Part shown: one piece after another, positions 35,661 through 47,589 of the stretch
Layout: each line of letters begins with the position of its first letter
Position numbering within the stretch: the stretch's first letter is position 1
Source of the DNA: Tanypteryx hageni
Taxonomy: Eukaryota > Arthropoda > Insecta > Odonata > Petaluridae
DNA length: 64,000 nucleotides
Direction: 5' to 3'
Assembly (NCBI GenBank): GCA_028673005.1
Contig: CM054120.1
Coordinates: 56,790,057 to 56,854,056 of the forward strand
The notes under the pieces: model-generated
Told to the model about the DNA's origin: nothing
Seen by the model: only the letters and a program-made list of their open reading frames with translations
The model's database searches: none
Program-made: the position numbers and the translations under genes

Positions 35661-38600
35661 TCATTCATTAGTGATTTCCCCTCCCACTGCTCCCTCTTCT
35701 TCAGACTCATAATCTTTTACATTTTCCTCCGCATTTTTGTTTTCATTCTGTCCTTCTTCAGGTTTTTGGGGAGCGTCTTGAGTCTCCTCTTCATTCCCAT
35801 TATCTGTAACAAAAACAAGAAACGTTAAATGCTGGCATCTCTCAAATCCAGAAAATCAATTACTAGGTACAGGTTCAGAGTTCTACATTCAATGTATTCC
35901 CACTTTTAGAGTTTTTTTTGTATTCTTGTCAATCACCCCATTTGAGCACTATTATTTTATTCAAATTAATTCTCCTCGTTTTAGTGTAGTGAATTTCTTA
36001 CTACTTCATTAAAAACATACCTCGATTTAATTACTACAACAATCCTTAGGCAACTACCAGACGAGCGTTTATTTTTTTATTTTTCAGTAGTGTGGGATGT
36101 TGGAGAGAGAAATTGGGGGTATTTTCCAAAAGCCTGGCTCAGATATGTAGATGACATCTTTGCAATCATTGACACAGCAAAAAAAGAGAAACCCTAATTT
36201 CCTACAACGTCTCAAGCAACAATTTCACATGATAAAATTCACACACGAAATAGAAAAGAGTAAATCTTTACTCTTTACCTTTCTTAGATAACAAACTGCA
36301 ATTCAACATTTAGAGAAACTTACACACACCAACACATACAGTATCTCCTCGGTTAATCGTCGCTTCGATTAACGCCGATTCAACTTAACGTTATTCAAAA
36401 ATGACTACCCACATTCCCTTGTGGGAAATAAACAACTTAATTCATGAATTACAAAGTACCACAGTTCCAATGTTAACACATTTCTTTTTGTGAAATATGT
36501 GATTCTTTTTAATTCCATTAAATTAATTTGTTTACAGTGAAAAAACATTACTTATGGTACAATCTAATAGTTAATATTTTCTTGTACCCTGTCAAATAAT
36601 TTTGCGTACTTTGGTTTGAATACCATTGACTTAGGGTAATAATATGTTAAATGAAATAATACCTATTTAACTCAGGTTAGGTTTAGTGAATCTGATGTTA
36701 CATACCTCTTTGAGAGTGAACATTTACATCAGGTTGGGCTGCTGTACGTTGGGAAATCCTCAATCGAAATGCATCCATATATTTTAATTTTTCCCCCAAG
36801 CCCATTTTGGTTACTCTAGCGGCTTTGTCGTTAATGATCACAAAAGCTATGCGTGGATCTTCGCATGTGGCATCCACTTTTGACTTATAAAATCCCGTTT
36901 TTGAAGCTCTTGCAAAGTACATGAACTGGAAATAGCAATATGACAATAATAATTAGTTTGAGTATCGTGGAAGTGCAACGCTTCTTATTAAAACTCTAAT
37001 GTAAGGAAATAGAAACCAATACAGAAAAAATCATTTTAAATCACATTTATGAGAACTATGAGATCAATAATATTGACAGAGGAAAAGATAAAATTAACAA
37101 TAAAAAGAATAATGCATAAAGAAAATATTACCATATCAGCATCCCCCAAAAACCATGAATACGCAGTGGATGTGGAGGGAATGTAGTCAACATAGATGAT
37201 GTTTAGCCTATTTATGTATTCCCGTTGTGCCATCATATTCCACATGCCATTTAATCTATCCATTATGGACGCCTCTGTGGCCGATTTAGGCAAGCTTTCA
37301 ATTTTTACAATGTTGCCCTAATTAAAGGAATTAATGTTACAATAAAAATATCTTTCGAGTTGCAAGAGTTAAATTAATTGTAAAGCCATTTATTTCTTTA
37401 TAATTTATGCAATAAATTATAAAAATTATTTTAAAGAATCACATGAATATAATTTCTGCTTGTTCTATACGAAAAATTATGCTGATACTCGAGAAGTAAA
37501 ATTATATGGAATGATTCTGCAAAAGCCACTCCCTACTAGGTTTACTAGGTACCCAAGTTTGGGGTGACTTTTTTTTAGTCTTCTGTCATTTGTGACATGT
37601 TCAAGGTCCATGCTTGAAACTACTACTCCAATCTCTCCAGTCTTCCGCTGCCTCTTTTTTTCCAAATCCTCGAATCGTCAAAGATCTCTATTTTTTTAAT
37701 TCTTCTTCTTCCTTTAGTCTTATCTTCTAGTGGATCTCTTGAGAAAAGTTCTCATGCTGGTACGCTCCATACAGTTCTATTTCGTTTGTTTCATGTAGTA
37801 AATACTACCCGGGCATAAATGAAATGTTTGCATTATATATTAATTTTTTTTACGTTCCTCTTGTTTTGTTCCTTGAGCCTCATGTCAGTTTTAAGAGGTC
37901 AGCTAGCAACCCTTCACCAAACTTGCATTAAAATTAGTGTTCTATATATCATTTTTATACATTTAGTTTTACTTTTTATTGATTACTCATATTTTACTCA
38001 CCCTTTTTCTTAGAAGTGTTGTCAATGCGTGCAACAGCATATATTCGTTGTAAATAAACTTGTTTGCTCTATTTATATGCTTCAGCTCCATGAATATTTT
38101 CCTAAAACGATAGTTAGGGATTATAGCTATAGATAAATAGTCTTGGCTATTTAAAATTTCTACCATTAACAGTACAAACGTCCATCATCATTTATAACAA
38201 CTACATTTTCTCATAAAACTTTACAGCAACATAACAGGAAATCCTCCAAAATTTTCAAATACACTCACTTGGTAATTTTGGTGATCTTGCTCCCTCGGTA
38301 TTGAACTGATTGTGCTGCAAACCTTTCTGCGTAAGCTCGCGTCTGAAAAGTGACATGTAGAGATCCTTTAAATTCTGAATTACCAGTGGCTTCATTTGGA
38401 ATGTAGATAATCTGCAATTAAAGATGACAATTAGCATAATAAATCGAAATTTTAGTCCATCTCAATAATAAACTCAATGGCAAACTGAATTTACGCAACG
38501 AAGATTATATTTTTCAATACTAAAGTCTACGTTAGCCACAGAAATTTAAAAAGCGTTACCTGAAGATGATTCGCTTTGAGTAACATGGTACATTACGCCC

Positions 38601-39305
38601 TTTACAGGTTTATATTTTAATTTTCAAAACTCGAGTCATTATATTTATGTATACTTCGATGCATAAGTTATTAATTACATCGTACACACCTCATGGTAAG
38701 AATATCCCCTGAACTTGGAAAAGTATTTTGATAGTTCATCAAAGACTGTATTTTTATGATCAAAACCAACACAGAAAACGGTTCTCTGAGTCACATAATA
38801 CGCATTTCGTTTGTATCTCTGTATTCTCATTCCACCCGTCAATCTTACAAACGTTCCTGAGAGGTCGAGCTAAAAAGGAAAACAATTTTCGTTAAAATAT
38901 TATTATTAATCAATGAAAATTATAATTAGAACTTTTAAATACCTGTACATCACGACCACAGTTTTCTCTCAATGTCCGCATGACGGTGTCAACAGTCGCA
39001 CCAAGAGCAACCATCTCATTGCATCTCATCAAGTCATCAATGTAAATCCAGCCACAATCATCCCCCCAGTAATATTGGAGATTTGCTCCTGACTTTGGAT
39101 TACTCAAGCTCAAATATCCCTTTCAAAATGTTTTGCAATATTTTAAGACGGTCTTTTCAATGCAATAATGTTTCGAACGTATTTGCTAGCTATTATTCAG
39201 TAATACCACAAGGATACATTATGTGCGTAATCTAAATCACATAAAAATATTTACCTTGACTATGTATATTATGTTGCTTTCTATTCCCTCAGCACAGCAT
39301 GCCAT
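35661..39305 (-). CDS. Divergent La-type RNA-binding protein, eight exons (399 aa)
   Basis: Exons on minus are 39305-39255, 39119-38943, 38869-38690, 38411-38269, 38101-38002, 37317-37132, 36925-36706 and 35803-35661. All seven introns are GT-AG and phases match (0,0,0,2,0,0,1), giving 1200 nt to TGA. The layout fits La protein (about 390-410 aa): a La motif (residues about 20-75, NLQYYWGDD then GWIYIDDL), RRM1 (about 105-190, RNP2 VFCVGF at 107-112, RNP1 KGSLHVTF at 151-158), a second RRM-like domain (about 218-350, 'YVDY' at 259-262), and an acidic tail (353-399). La binds the 3' UUU ends of new Pol III transcripts. Here the NLxxDKFL segment of the La motif is missing and the Gln before the YY pair is Asn, so 3'-oligo(U) recognition may be lost. 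Exon 1 is the least certain (its acceptor has no pyrimidine tract). It could be a fast-evolving paralogue; intact splice sites argue against a processed pseudogene. Confidence 0.75.
36105..36310 (+). pseudogene. Penelope-like element reverse transcriptase fragment
   Basis: 'FPKAWLRYVDDIFAII' (YVDD at 36144-36155) is followed, after a stop and frameshift, by 'FLQRLKQQFHMIKFTHEIEK', then LLFTFL. This matches the Penelope-like order 'W.RYVDD.F', 'L..LN..H..IkFT.E.E' and 'LPFLD'. No GIY-YIG nuclease or pseudo-LTR is present. It sits in the last intron of the La-like gene, in antisense orientation. Confidence 0.65.
36339..36420 (+). repeat. pogo/Tigger-like terminal sequence
   Basis: CAGTATCTCCTCGGTTAATC preceded by TA has the form of a Tigger end. 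No partner end was found nearby, so it is a solitary fragment within the La-like gene intron. Confidence 0.45.
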
Positions 39306-40099
39306 CTTGAAATATTTCCACGCACTGACACGTTCCTTCCTTGCGATTCTTCACGGGTACATATGCACGCCCTCTATAAATGATTGATAACGTGAATATT
39401 TAATCGAATGATACGGGTTATATTGAAAGTTTATATAAGCAGTTTTAATAAGTAAAAATCTAAATTTTGGAGCCAATTTTTTAACCTTTGGTTTAACAAA
39501 TGTATTTATGTTTTAGTTGATATATTTGTAAAAAGTTACATATTACGTCATTATTTCAACGGAAGTTGAATGGATGGCACCACTGTAGAGAACGGTTCTA
39601 GAATATTCCAATGAAAAATGTAAGAAAAAGCAATTTTAGACAATCTGAAGAGGAAGTAATTTATTTATTTATTAAAACAGTCCAAAAACAACACTCAGGT
39701 CTTCAAAGCTGGGCACAAAAAATAATTAATATACTAAAATTATGAAATATGTAACGATATCCTAGAAATATATGAAAATACTACATATTGCTGAAAAATT
39801 AGGATTTTTATCGATGGAAATATTATTCTATAATAAATAAATAAATTTCGGAAATACATATATAGTAACAAAAGAACAATTTAACCCTCAATTTCTAATT
39901 AATCCATTTCTCAGCTATGTATAAGATATTTAATAATTAATTTTATATTTTGCCGCCCAGCTCACCATTGATGATGTTTTTTGCTCTCCTCTTTGTACTA
40001 TAGTAATTCATCGTATGAAATAATTTCAAACATAATAGGGTGAAATCTTTTGTCAAGTTATTATTGCAGAACCTAACTTATTGAATTCTTCCAATGGAA
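39306..40099. other. Upstream region of the La-like gene; no other gene
   Basis: A weak TATA-like TTTATAG lies about 75 bases upstream of the proposed start on minus (about 39374-39380). Beyond it is AT-rich sequence without recognised features. Confidence 0.35.
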
Positions 40100-40455
40100 C
40101 ATTAAATAATAATAATAAAAATTAATTTCCTCATTCTCTCTTACCATGACTCATGCTATCAACCTTTTCGGTGGAACTCGCGACTTCCTACTCGCTATTT
40201 TTCCAAACAATGCTGTCTTCGCTATCGTCCTATTTATTTGTGATGCAGCATTTCTTGAAGCTTTTAACTTTCACCTCCTTTTCAATTTAGTTCCAAGATG
40301 TGATGATCCAGTCGTATATCTGCTTCAATCCTGGCTTCCTTATCCTATTCGTTGGCGTAGTTTCATGAACAGTACTCGCCGTCCATTCCGTGTATTGCCT
40401 CTGCAACTGTCGTATCATTTGGCGTTTCGAAATAAACAGGTTTTTGATTAGCGTT
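40100..40455 (-). pseudogene. pogo/Tigger transposase C-terminal fragment
   Basis: On minus the text 'QIYDWIITSWN' and 'KVKSFKKCCITNK', then 'DDSEDSIVW', matches the end of Tigger DDE transposases ('..WIl.aW..I....i.kSFkkCGIsnalDG.eD..iw'). Two stops interrupt it. The DDE catalytic core is absent. The plus-strand frame at 40146-40451 is its shadow. Confidence 0.65.
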
Positions 40456-41841
40456 TCCTATTTGGCCTAATAAGTAAAAGTACTTTCCTCGCAGGCATAT
40501 AACATATCGCTGAAAACTTAGCAGTTTCTCCTCCTAAGTTTTGGGTAGCCGGAAATGAACTTGTGGTTCGCTGTCATTAAAAAAATGCTTTTAGGGGTAA
40601 GCGATCATTACAAAAATGAGGTTGAAAAACCCCTTCTCTAAACAAAACGCGCTCGACGTGAACACACTTTCTCTACTCTCGGACTGCTGAGTGATCGCTA
40701 CCTTCTAAACCAGTGATTCTCAAAAGTGGCATCCAGAAAATATAATGAGGCCACCAGTAAAATTATATTTTAAAAATCGTATTTTACAAAGAAAAATATT
40801 TTGAAATAAACTCGCTGATCAAAACTTTTGAGGTGGAAATGCGACATGCTATGTACAAAGAAGCATAGTTAATTTTTCTTTTAACAATTTGCTTTAATTT
40901 AAAAATATAATGTACTTTCCAATATTTAACTACACGTGTTTAGATAGTTATTGTGATCTAATATATTTACGGCATTCTGATGTTTTGAAACGAGTGTAAA
41001 AATATCAGTACAATAATTCATCAAAACTTCATTGTATTCTTATTTTATCTTGTTAAACTTCTTAGGTACCATATGTAGAATACCAAACATCACTTAACCA
41101 TATATTTTACAATGCGTTCCCCTCTACACTAAACATCAAGCTAACCGTGTCCGATTTGAACGTATTCTAAGGGCAAAATTATAGCAGTGTCACCCCTGAT
41201 CTGCACCTGTGTCGTGAACTGGGGCGACATTTTGTCTTTTTACGTCATGAGGCAGATTTTCAAGCACCGTCTCTACGTAACGTAAGTGAAAGCATCGGAC
41301 CTGTTGAAGATAGAATAATCGCGACTTTTAACACTCACTCACAGATTCGTTATATGATAAACATAAGTTTATGGATTGTATCTGGCATGCGATAAATTAT
41401 TTACTTTGACCACACATTAAATTAACGGAAAATATTTCTCCTGAAATTTCTGAAATTATTTCCCATAATAGTTCTACTAAAATTTTCCATAACAATCCGC
41501 CAAATATTTCTCATACAATTTTACATAATGAAACAAAATACAAAATTACTTCCACATTTTTTCGTTTTTACAAAGGCACCTTAAAAAACCTTAAGTTTTC
41601 GATAATAATTGGAAACTAGCTTCTTCTACCGATGAATTTCCCTCGTTTATAAATAATTACTCAAGTAAAAATTTAATTTATACGGCGTGAAGCTTGAGAA
41701 ACGGTAAGTGTCGGCTATGAAAATTCAACCTATCTATCACATTGCGTATCAAGAAAAATCACTCGTTTTTTAACTATTAATGAACCTCATCTGCTATAGC
41801 AACGATTTTCGTTAAATAATATCTAAAAAAATAAATCTCAC
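40456..41841. other. Intergenic with solitary hAT-like ends
   Basis: CAGTGATTCTCAAAAGTGGC near 40711 and CAGTGTCACCCCTGATC near 41190 look like hAT termini but are in the same orientation and do not pair. No coding sequence was recognised. Confidence 0.4.
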
Positions 41842-42162
41842 TTTTGTATAGTCATCTTGGTTCCTCAGTTCCAAGCAAATAGATCCATTCCTTGAGTATG
41901 AGAAGCTTTTTGCCCTATCCATGAGGTTATCGAAGTTTCGGTGAACAGATACACTCCGTGAAAAGAAGAACATTCTTGTCCAAACCATCTTACTGCTGCA
42001 GCGGTTACCCAAGTCCATGGAAATATAATCTTCTTCTTTGCCCTCCATCCGTCTCACTGCCGCCAAAGTTTTCTCGCATGAAACAATTCCCAGGCATCCA
42101 AAGCACATGGCTCCGGATAACCACTTCCTCAGGCATAACTTTTTGTTTACTATAAAAGCCAT
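41842..42162 (-). CDS. Unassigned open frame, possible exon
   Basis: A frame of about 107 codons from ATG at 42162 runs into a plausible donor (AAAA|GTGAGA at 41842/41841). It contains several Cys (KLCLRKWLSGAMCFGCLG) but no family I recognise. The frame is open further upstream to about 42189. A separate frame at 42435-42220, preceded by a good acceptor (TTATTCATGTAG at about 42387), and a start-and-donor candidate at 42922-42832 could be other exons, but no consistent splice model was obtained. It may equally be chance. Confidence 0.2.
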
Positions 42163-44885
42163 CTGGTCTTCCAGCGCCAACTGGATCAATATGGTTTTTG
42201 ATTCTTCGGTACGATACCTTTATTTTCGTTTAGGTCTTGTGATGTTGCTGGAATCAACCGTGCTTTCCCACGCCATCTCACCCCGGAGCGCATTTGTCTC
42301 CGATCTCAAACGCCGTGGACTGTTGAACAGATTTTTATTTCGCATTGTGAATGGTAAATGACTGCGAATGATGTTGCTACATGAATAAGAAGGTAAAGAT
42401 ATAAGGATATCAACAATAACAGGAGTTTTCACCATTCCTTACTGACGTACTACATAAATCATTATTTATGGTTGCGTTTCCTAAAGTACATTTACAGTAC
42501 CTATGAAATAAATAACACTTGTATGAAGATAGATAACTGATGTTTATAACGCTAAAATTATCAGTTTCGGAGTTTTTTCTGTTCTGTAACGTTATTCTAT
42601 ATCGTAACGTCATAACTTTTGGTACCAAAGTTGTTCATAAAGGACGAAATAAGAAATATTAAAATCCTTAACACATATCCCTCCAATACTCCTAGAATGT
42701 CCCTAAGGGTGGGCGTACCTCTGGTTGAATACCCCTGTATTATAATATATTTTTATCTGTTAAAAATAAAAGCCAAACTTTGGTGTCTTAGAAGCAAGTT
42801 GCCTTCCGAAATGGAAAGATCTTTTTCTCACCCAAGCATATATCGTTTCGTAACCTTGCATCTGCTTTCCAAGCCACAAACTTCAATTTTGATTTTCTTA
42901 AACAGTGTAAATATTCCCTCCATTCTCCACTGCAAGCAAGCGTTTCAATCTCAAATCAACTTTGCAAGATAAAAACAATTTCCAAAATAATAATGTTAAT
43001 ACTTTGTCAAAAGTGAAAAATATTATACATTACCACATGTAACAATTAAAGTTTAATTATTGTTTTTCATTCGGAATGGAACAAATAGCCACCTCGCTGC
43101 TCGACTGTCCTTGCCCCTTAACCCCGGCGTCTTGGTCTCTCGCTCAGCTTTCCCACCCTTAGCTGACGCACTTTGATCGTAACAAAGCATTCCTTTCATT
43201 CCAATGAGCTCACTTCCCCCCCCCTGTTTTCCTTACACCTCTCACTCTTTGGTTCTTCCTTCCTCGTTCATTCTCCCCACACATTATTCTCTTCTTTTTA
43301 TTTTCAACTCCACTGGATATCTTTAAAGGACTCCATTTTTAACAGCGTTTCATGTACTGCAATCTTCCGATTAACGAACACCAAGCGTTCCTGAAAAGTA
43401 GTCCTTAAACCGAATGTTCGTGTATAGGCAGAGATTTTTCCATTTGGATTGCATTAAAATAAAGGGATGTGCGCCTGCTGATTTCGTAGGTAATCTCGGA
43501 TGAAAGCATAGTTACTGATTTTCGTCGCAAGAGTTTCGTTTGTAATACGATATATGCGCAATGATATGAAGAAATAAATTTTATCTTTTACTTCTCTAAT
43601 GAATAAATACTGATTTATTTATTTATTTCAATCGCATATCTTTTCTTAAATTTCTCGGTTGATATAGAGATGTGTTGTAAGTTAAAGTAATAGTACTAAA
43701 CTATTTATATCAAATTAATCATATTATATGCTATCTCGAAAAGTAAATGCTGCAGTAGTAACACAGGTTTCACAGGAAAAAAATATATATATATACTGTA
43801 CTGTATTTTCGGAAATAAGTATTAGACATCCATTAATGATATAAATAAACTTTTTTCTCCTGAAGCTAGCAGGTTCGATAAGGTAAAAACTTTTTCATCA
43901 ACAGCTGGTCACAAGCAAAAGTGTTGGTGATCAGCCGATGCTGAGACAAACTTCCCACGATGCGGCAAAAATCTTCCGACGAAACAAAGACCCCACAATG
44001 GGGAGGGAACCCAACAACGACTGAACGAAAAGGAAAAAACGAACGGTGTTCTAGGAAAATAATGATGTGCCAGTGATGCCGATGAAACGTACTTCCTCAA
44101 GCAGTTTTTATTTTTATATCCTTTTAATTTCAAATGATAGCCTTTATGTGGGGTTCCTGTAGTTCAGCAAATGTTTGTAAGAACGGGTTTTGATGTCGTT
44201 GGTTAAATTTGTAGAATAAAAATTCTTGCTCGTAAGACAAAAGTTCGTAAATGAAAAAAATTTTGTATTTCCATTATCCTCTCGGACGATACGTTCAGTA
44301 GTTCGGCAAGACTGCTTGAAACTACTACTTATGATAGAGAATATAAATGTATTGATTTAAAAATGTAGTTCAAAAACTTGGAATTTCGCTGTTTATATTT
44401 ATAATATAAATATACACATTTTATTCAAAACAATTTATAACATGTCGTCATACAACCATATTTTTTAAACACCTTTTATTTATTTAGTTAAAAAACATTG
44501 CGATTTGGACACCGGCCAGGTGGCAAGATAGATAATACATTTATCCTTATTTGTATGGGCGTCAGTCAGCATCCCGGCACGACCTGTGAAATCACGAAGT
44601 ATTTACCTTTTCATGTTTCGATTTTAAACGCTAACTTAACATTTTTTCTTGCAAAATAACGATCGCATTAAAAATCTGACTTCAGATTCGTAATCAGATA
44701 AACAAAACTGAATAGGTTAAAAAAAAAATTTTAATGTGAAACCACTTCGTTGTGTACAATGAATACTATGACGCCTCTGTTTTGAAAATTAACGAACACT
44801 TTTTATGACTCCTTCCAAATGAAAAACATCCAGCAGAGGAATGAGGAACGTAAATGTTTAATAATTAAATGAGATTTCAGATGGA
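42163..44885. other. Intergenic, nothing firmly recognised
   Basis: Contains short frames on both strands without known motifs (42619-42972, 43173-43394, 43909-44133) and a short TA run near 43784. Confidence 0.4.
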
Positions 44886-45325
44886 TTGGAGAAGCATCGT
44901 GGGCAATTCTATGAAGGGGCGTCTGTAATGAGATGTGGACACAATGGAGTACAAAAAAGAATACAAGATATTCAGCCAAATGCTTCATACTTCCATTGCG
45001 TGAATCATGATTTTAATTTGGGTTTAAAACACGCTACATCGGATATTGAAGAATTAAATTATTTTTTTGATGTAGATGATTCAGTTTATGTATTTTTTAG
45101 TGACAGAGCAATAAGATGGAATTTAATTAACAAAAAGCAGTTCTGAGAAACCACTAAAATCACTTAAAATAACCTGCAATTTATGCACGCCAATTGCGCG
45201 CAAAACGAGGTACACAGTATCTAAGTTAGTGTTACATTTTATACCATTGTTTCCAACAATCCCTTTTCTAAGGAAAAGGTAAAAGTGTACCAAAAAATTT
45301 TTTTTAATAGAAAGGTCTTACACTT

Positions 45326-45780
45326 TTATTCCAAAACCTCAGGGTACAAAACAGTTTTAGTTTTTGCGGAAAGCTGTAAGGAAGGTAATGTTAATCGAGT
45401 ATTCTGTGGGCTGCTGATACGTGATGCGGCCACATAAATTTTTCCGTGACTGAAAACAGGCTGTTTCAGTAAAACGCCGACACAATCCAAGGTTTGCTCA
45501 AATGCAAGACGAATAGGGAACTGGTCCCATTGAAATGGAAAGGTTCTATCATCTGGGGGATAAAGTCTGATTCGCAGAATTATTGCTAGTCGGTTTGATT
45601 CAGCAACTTTAGCCTTCAGCAAATAGTTCCCAAGCAACTCTTCCCCAAATAGACGCGTGCCGCAGCAAAGTTCTTTTTTCGGATTTAGGTTGCGCAAAAG
45701 CATTACCACCATCACCCTTTTGATCTGAAAGGAGTGTGGTGTTAGGCTAGGAATGTCAATCGAGTTGTGACACTGGACTG
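45326..45780 (-). pseudogene. Helitron helicase C-terminal (Pif1-like) fragment
   Basis: On minus, 'RVMVVMLLRNLNPKKELCCG' followed by TRLFGEELLG matches the Helitron 'G.pVMLLRNLnp..GLcNGTRL' segment. 'FPFQWDQFPIRLAFEQTLDC' then covers the region 'F.lkr.QFPvrlaFAmTINKSQGQTld', with the MTINKSQG residues (helicase motif VI neighbourhood) deleted in frame. 'PVFSHGKIYVAASRI' ends the domain. The minus frame is open up to 45886 but the part above about 45780 is not recognisable. It splits a ZMYM1-like hAT. Confidence 0.75.
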
Positions 45781-45924
45781 GGACGACGGCCACGTACCCG
45801 AGGCAGGCACGAGGGCCGCCCATCGCAGATATGCGGGTAGTGGTGTGCGTGAGAAACGTAACATATATAGGATGTGCATGTCCCACACGTTATTCCTCAA
45901 AACGGCAGCTTAGCGGCTATAAGA

Positions 45925-46247
45925 GAGTGGTGAGCAACCTTTTCTATATGGCGGGCCGCATTGGTGGTTGCGAGTACCTTGACGGGCCGCATTGAAAGTT
46001 GTCAATGCTTCGCCGGTTCGGAATAAACTTTGAATCGAACGTTAACTAGATATTCTGAAGTATCATATCAGTAAAAATCAAGTCTAAATTACGTTTTCGG
46101 GTTAACATTTCAAGCTGAAGTGTTTTATAGTCGTAATTTGAATGTTTATTGTATGAATTGGTATGTAAAATTTTACGGATTACTTTTCAATAATAGTTTC
46201 GAGGGACGCATAAAAGGCTCCCGGGGGCCGTGGGTTGCTCACCACAG
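45925..46247. mobile_element. hAT MITE (323 bp)
   Basis: GAGTGGTGAGCAACC at the left and, from the right, CTGTGGTGAGCAACC form the inverted repeat, with GGGCCGC and GGGGGCCGTGGG boxes just inside. The flanks CTATAAGA and TTTTAAGA match at 6 of 8 bases. A related right half occurs at 12820-12974. Confidence 0.7.
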
Positions 46248-47589
46248 TTTTAAGATATAAGTACATTTGTTGAGGTAATGAATACCTTAAATTTAATCAA
46301 ACTGAAAGGTACCAAAACGCAGAAAATCAGTAAAGCAGAAGAAATTTTAAAGCATATAAGTTGTGTTAATTATTTTTCGAAGATGGTAATTTTTACAAGT
46401 ATATTGGAGAAAACAGACACCTTGACTAAATTTTTACAAGCCAAATCTTGCGAATAACAAAAAACCGTGGATTGTCTTCAAAATCTGCTAGAGTATTTAA
46501 CCGGAATGAAAACGGACGATGAATTCCATGAAATTAAACCATGGGCGGATTCAGACTTCATCCAAGCATTTGATACCTTTTTGTTTAAAATATATTTTAA
46601 TCAGAAAAAGCAAATATGGAACTTATTAGTAAAAAGCGGACACATTAAGACTGCACAGGCAATACATCGATTAATACTGAAAGAAGAATAAATAGAATTT
46701 TATTCAACAAAATTAATACCATTTAACAATGTCTTAATGATTTTAAATTAAAGATTATACATATACATAAAATATTTTGCGAGGTTATATATTTATATTG
46801 TATTAATGGTGAATGAATGCAGTTAGTAAGTATAAATATGCAATTAATAAGACATATTTAACATTATAAAATCAGCATCTCAACACGAAAAAATGGAGTT
46901 AAATGGTAATTTTTTCGAGTTTACAGAAATTCTAAGGGGGGGGGTAATTTTCCCCTTTACCCCCCCCTCTAATCCTCCCATGAATTAAAGAAGAAGCTTA
47001 TAAAATATGTGAACCTTGGGGATTAAAAGCAAAATTTAAAACTGTACGAAATAGAGCCCTTTTGGAAAATCCTCTATTAAAATGTAATAAATTTAAATGC
47101 AAAATATGCTTTTGCACAATAAATAAATGATTAGACAAATGAAAAAAGGATTTGAGGTTATGAAAATGATCATTAAATATTTTTTAAATTATAACTGCAA
47201 AGCGTATATCAGAAAGCACCACAGAAGAGAATCACGCAGAATCAGATATATAAAACTAACTCATCTCAAAATTCAGGGTCTCAATTGATGTATTTAAAAA
47301 TACTTTTGAAAAGGAGTTAAAAAAATTAAAGTTTTAAAGATATGGCAGATATTCTTTTCATTGATATCAGTGAAATAGCTCCTACATTATTTGATGCATG
47401 AACAACATTCATGCTTTTCCTAACAATGCCAGTAATCACGATTACCAATGAACGACGTTTTTCCAAATTTAAAACAATAAAAAGTTATTTACGAAGTACC
47501 ATATCAGATGAGCGACTGAATGACTTAGAAATTCTTTCAATTGAAAATAAAACAGCAAGGAAATTGGATACTTCTAAACATGGGTGTCC

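Larger units (their letters stand above)
44886..47580 (+). pseudogene. hAT transposase pseudogene, ZMYM1-like, with two insertions
   Basis: Pieces in order: 'RGQFYEGASVMRCGHNGVQK' with 'PNASYFHCVNHDFNLGL' and 'YVFFSDRAIRWNLI' at 44886-45130, the RNase-H-like domain of ZMYM1-like hAT proteins (usually RGQ.YDGA, here Asp to Glu). A Helitron piece and a MITE then interrupt. It resumes at about 46290 with 'SKAEEILKHISCVNYFSKMV' and 'LLEYLTGMKTDDEF' (46467-46690), then 'AYKICEPWGLKAKFKTVRNR' near 46990-47060. It ends with the dimerisation domain 'LFLTMPVITITNERRFSKFK' and 'TIKSYLRSTISDERLNDLEI' at 47411-47540. Stops lie between the blocks. The 5' BED region and element ends were not found. Confidence 0.7.

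Noticed and set aside
40146..40451. Plus-strand frame of 101 codons
   Set aside because: Shadow of a minus-strand pogo/Tigger transposase fragment.
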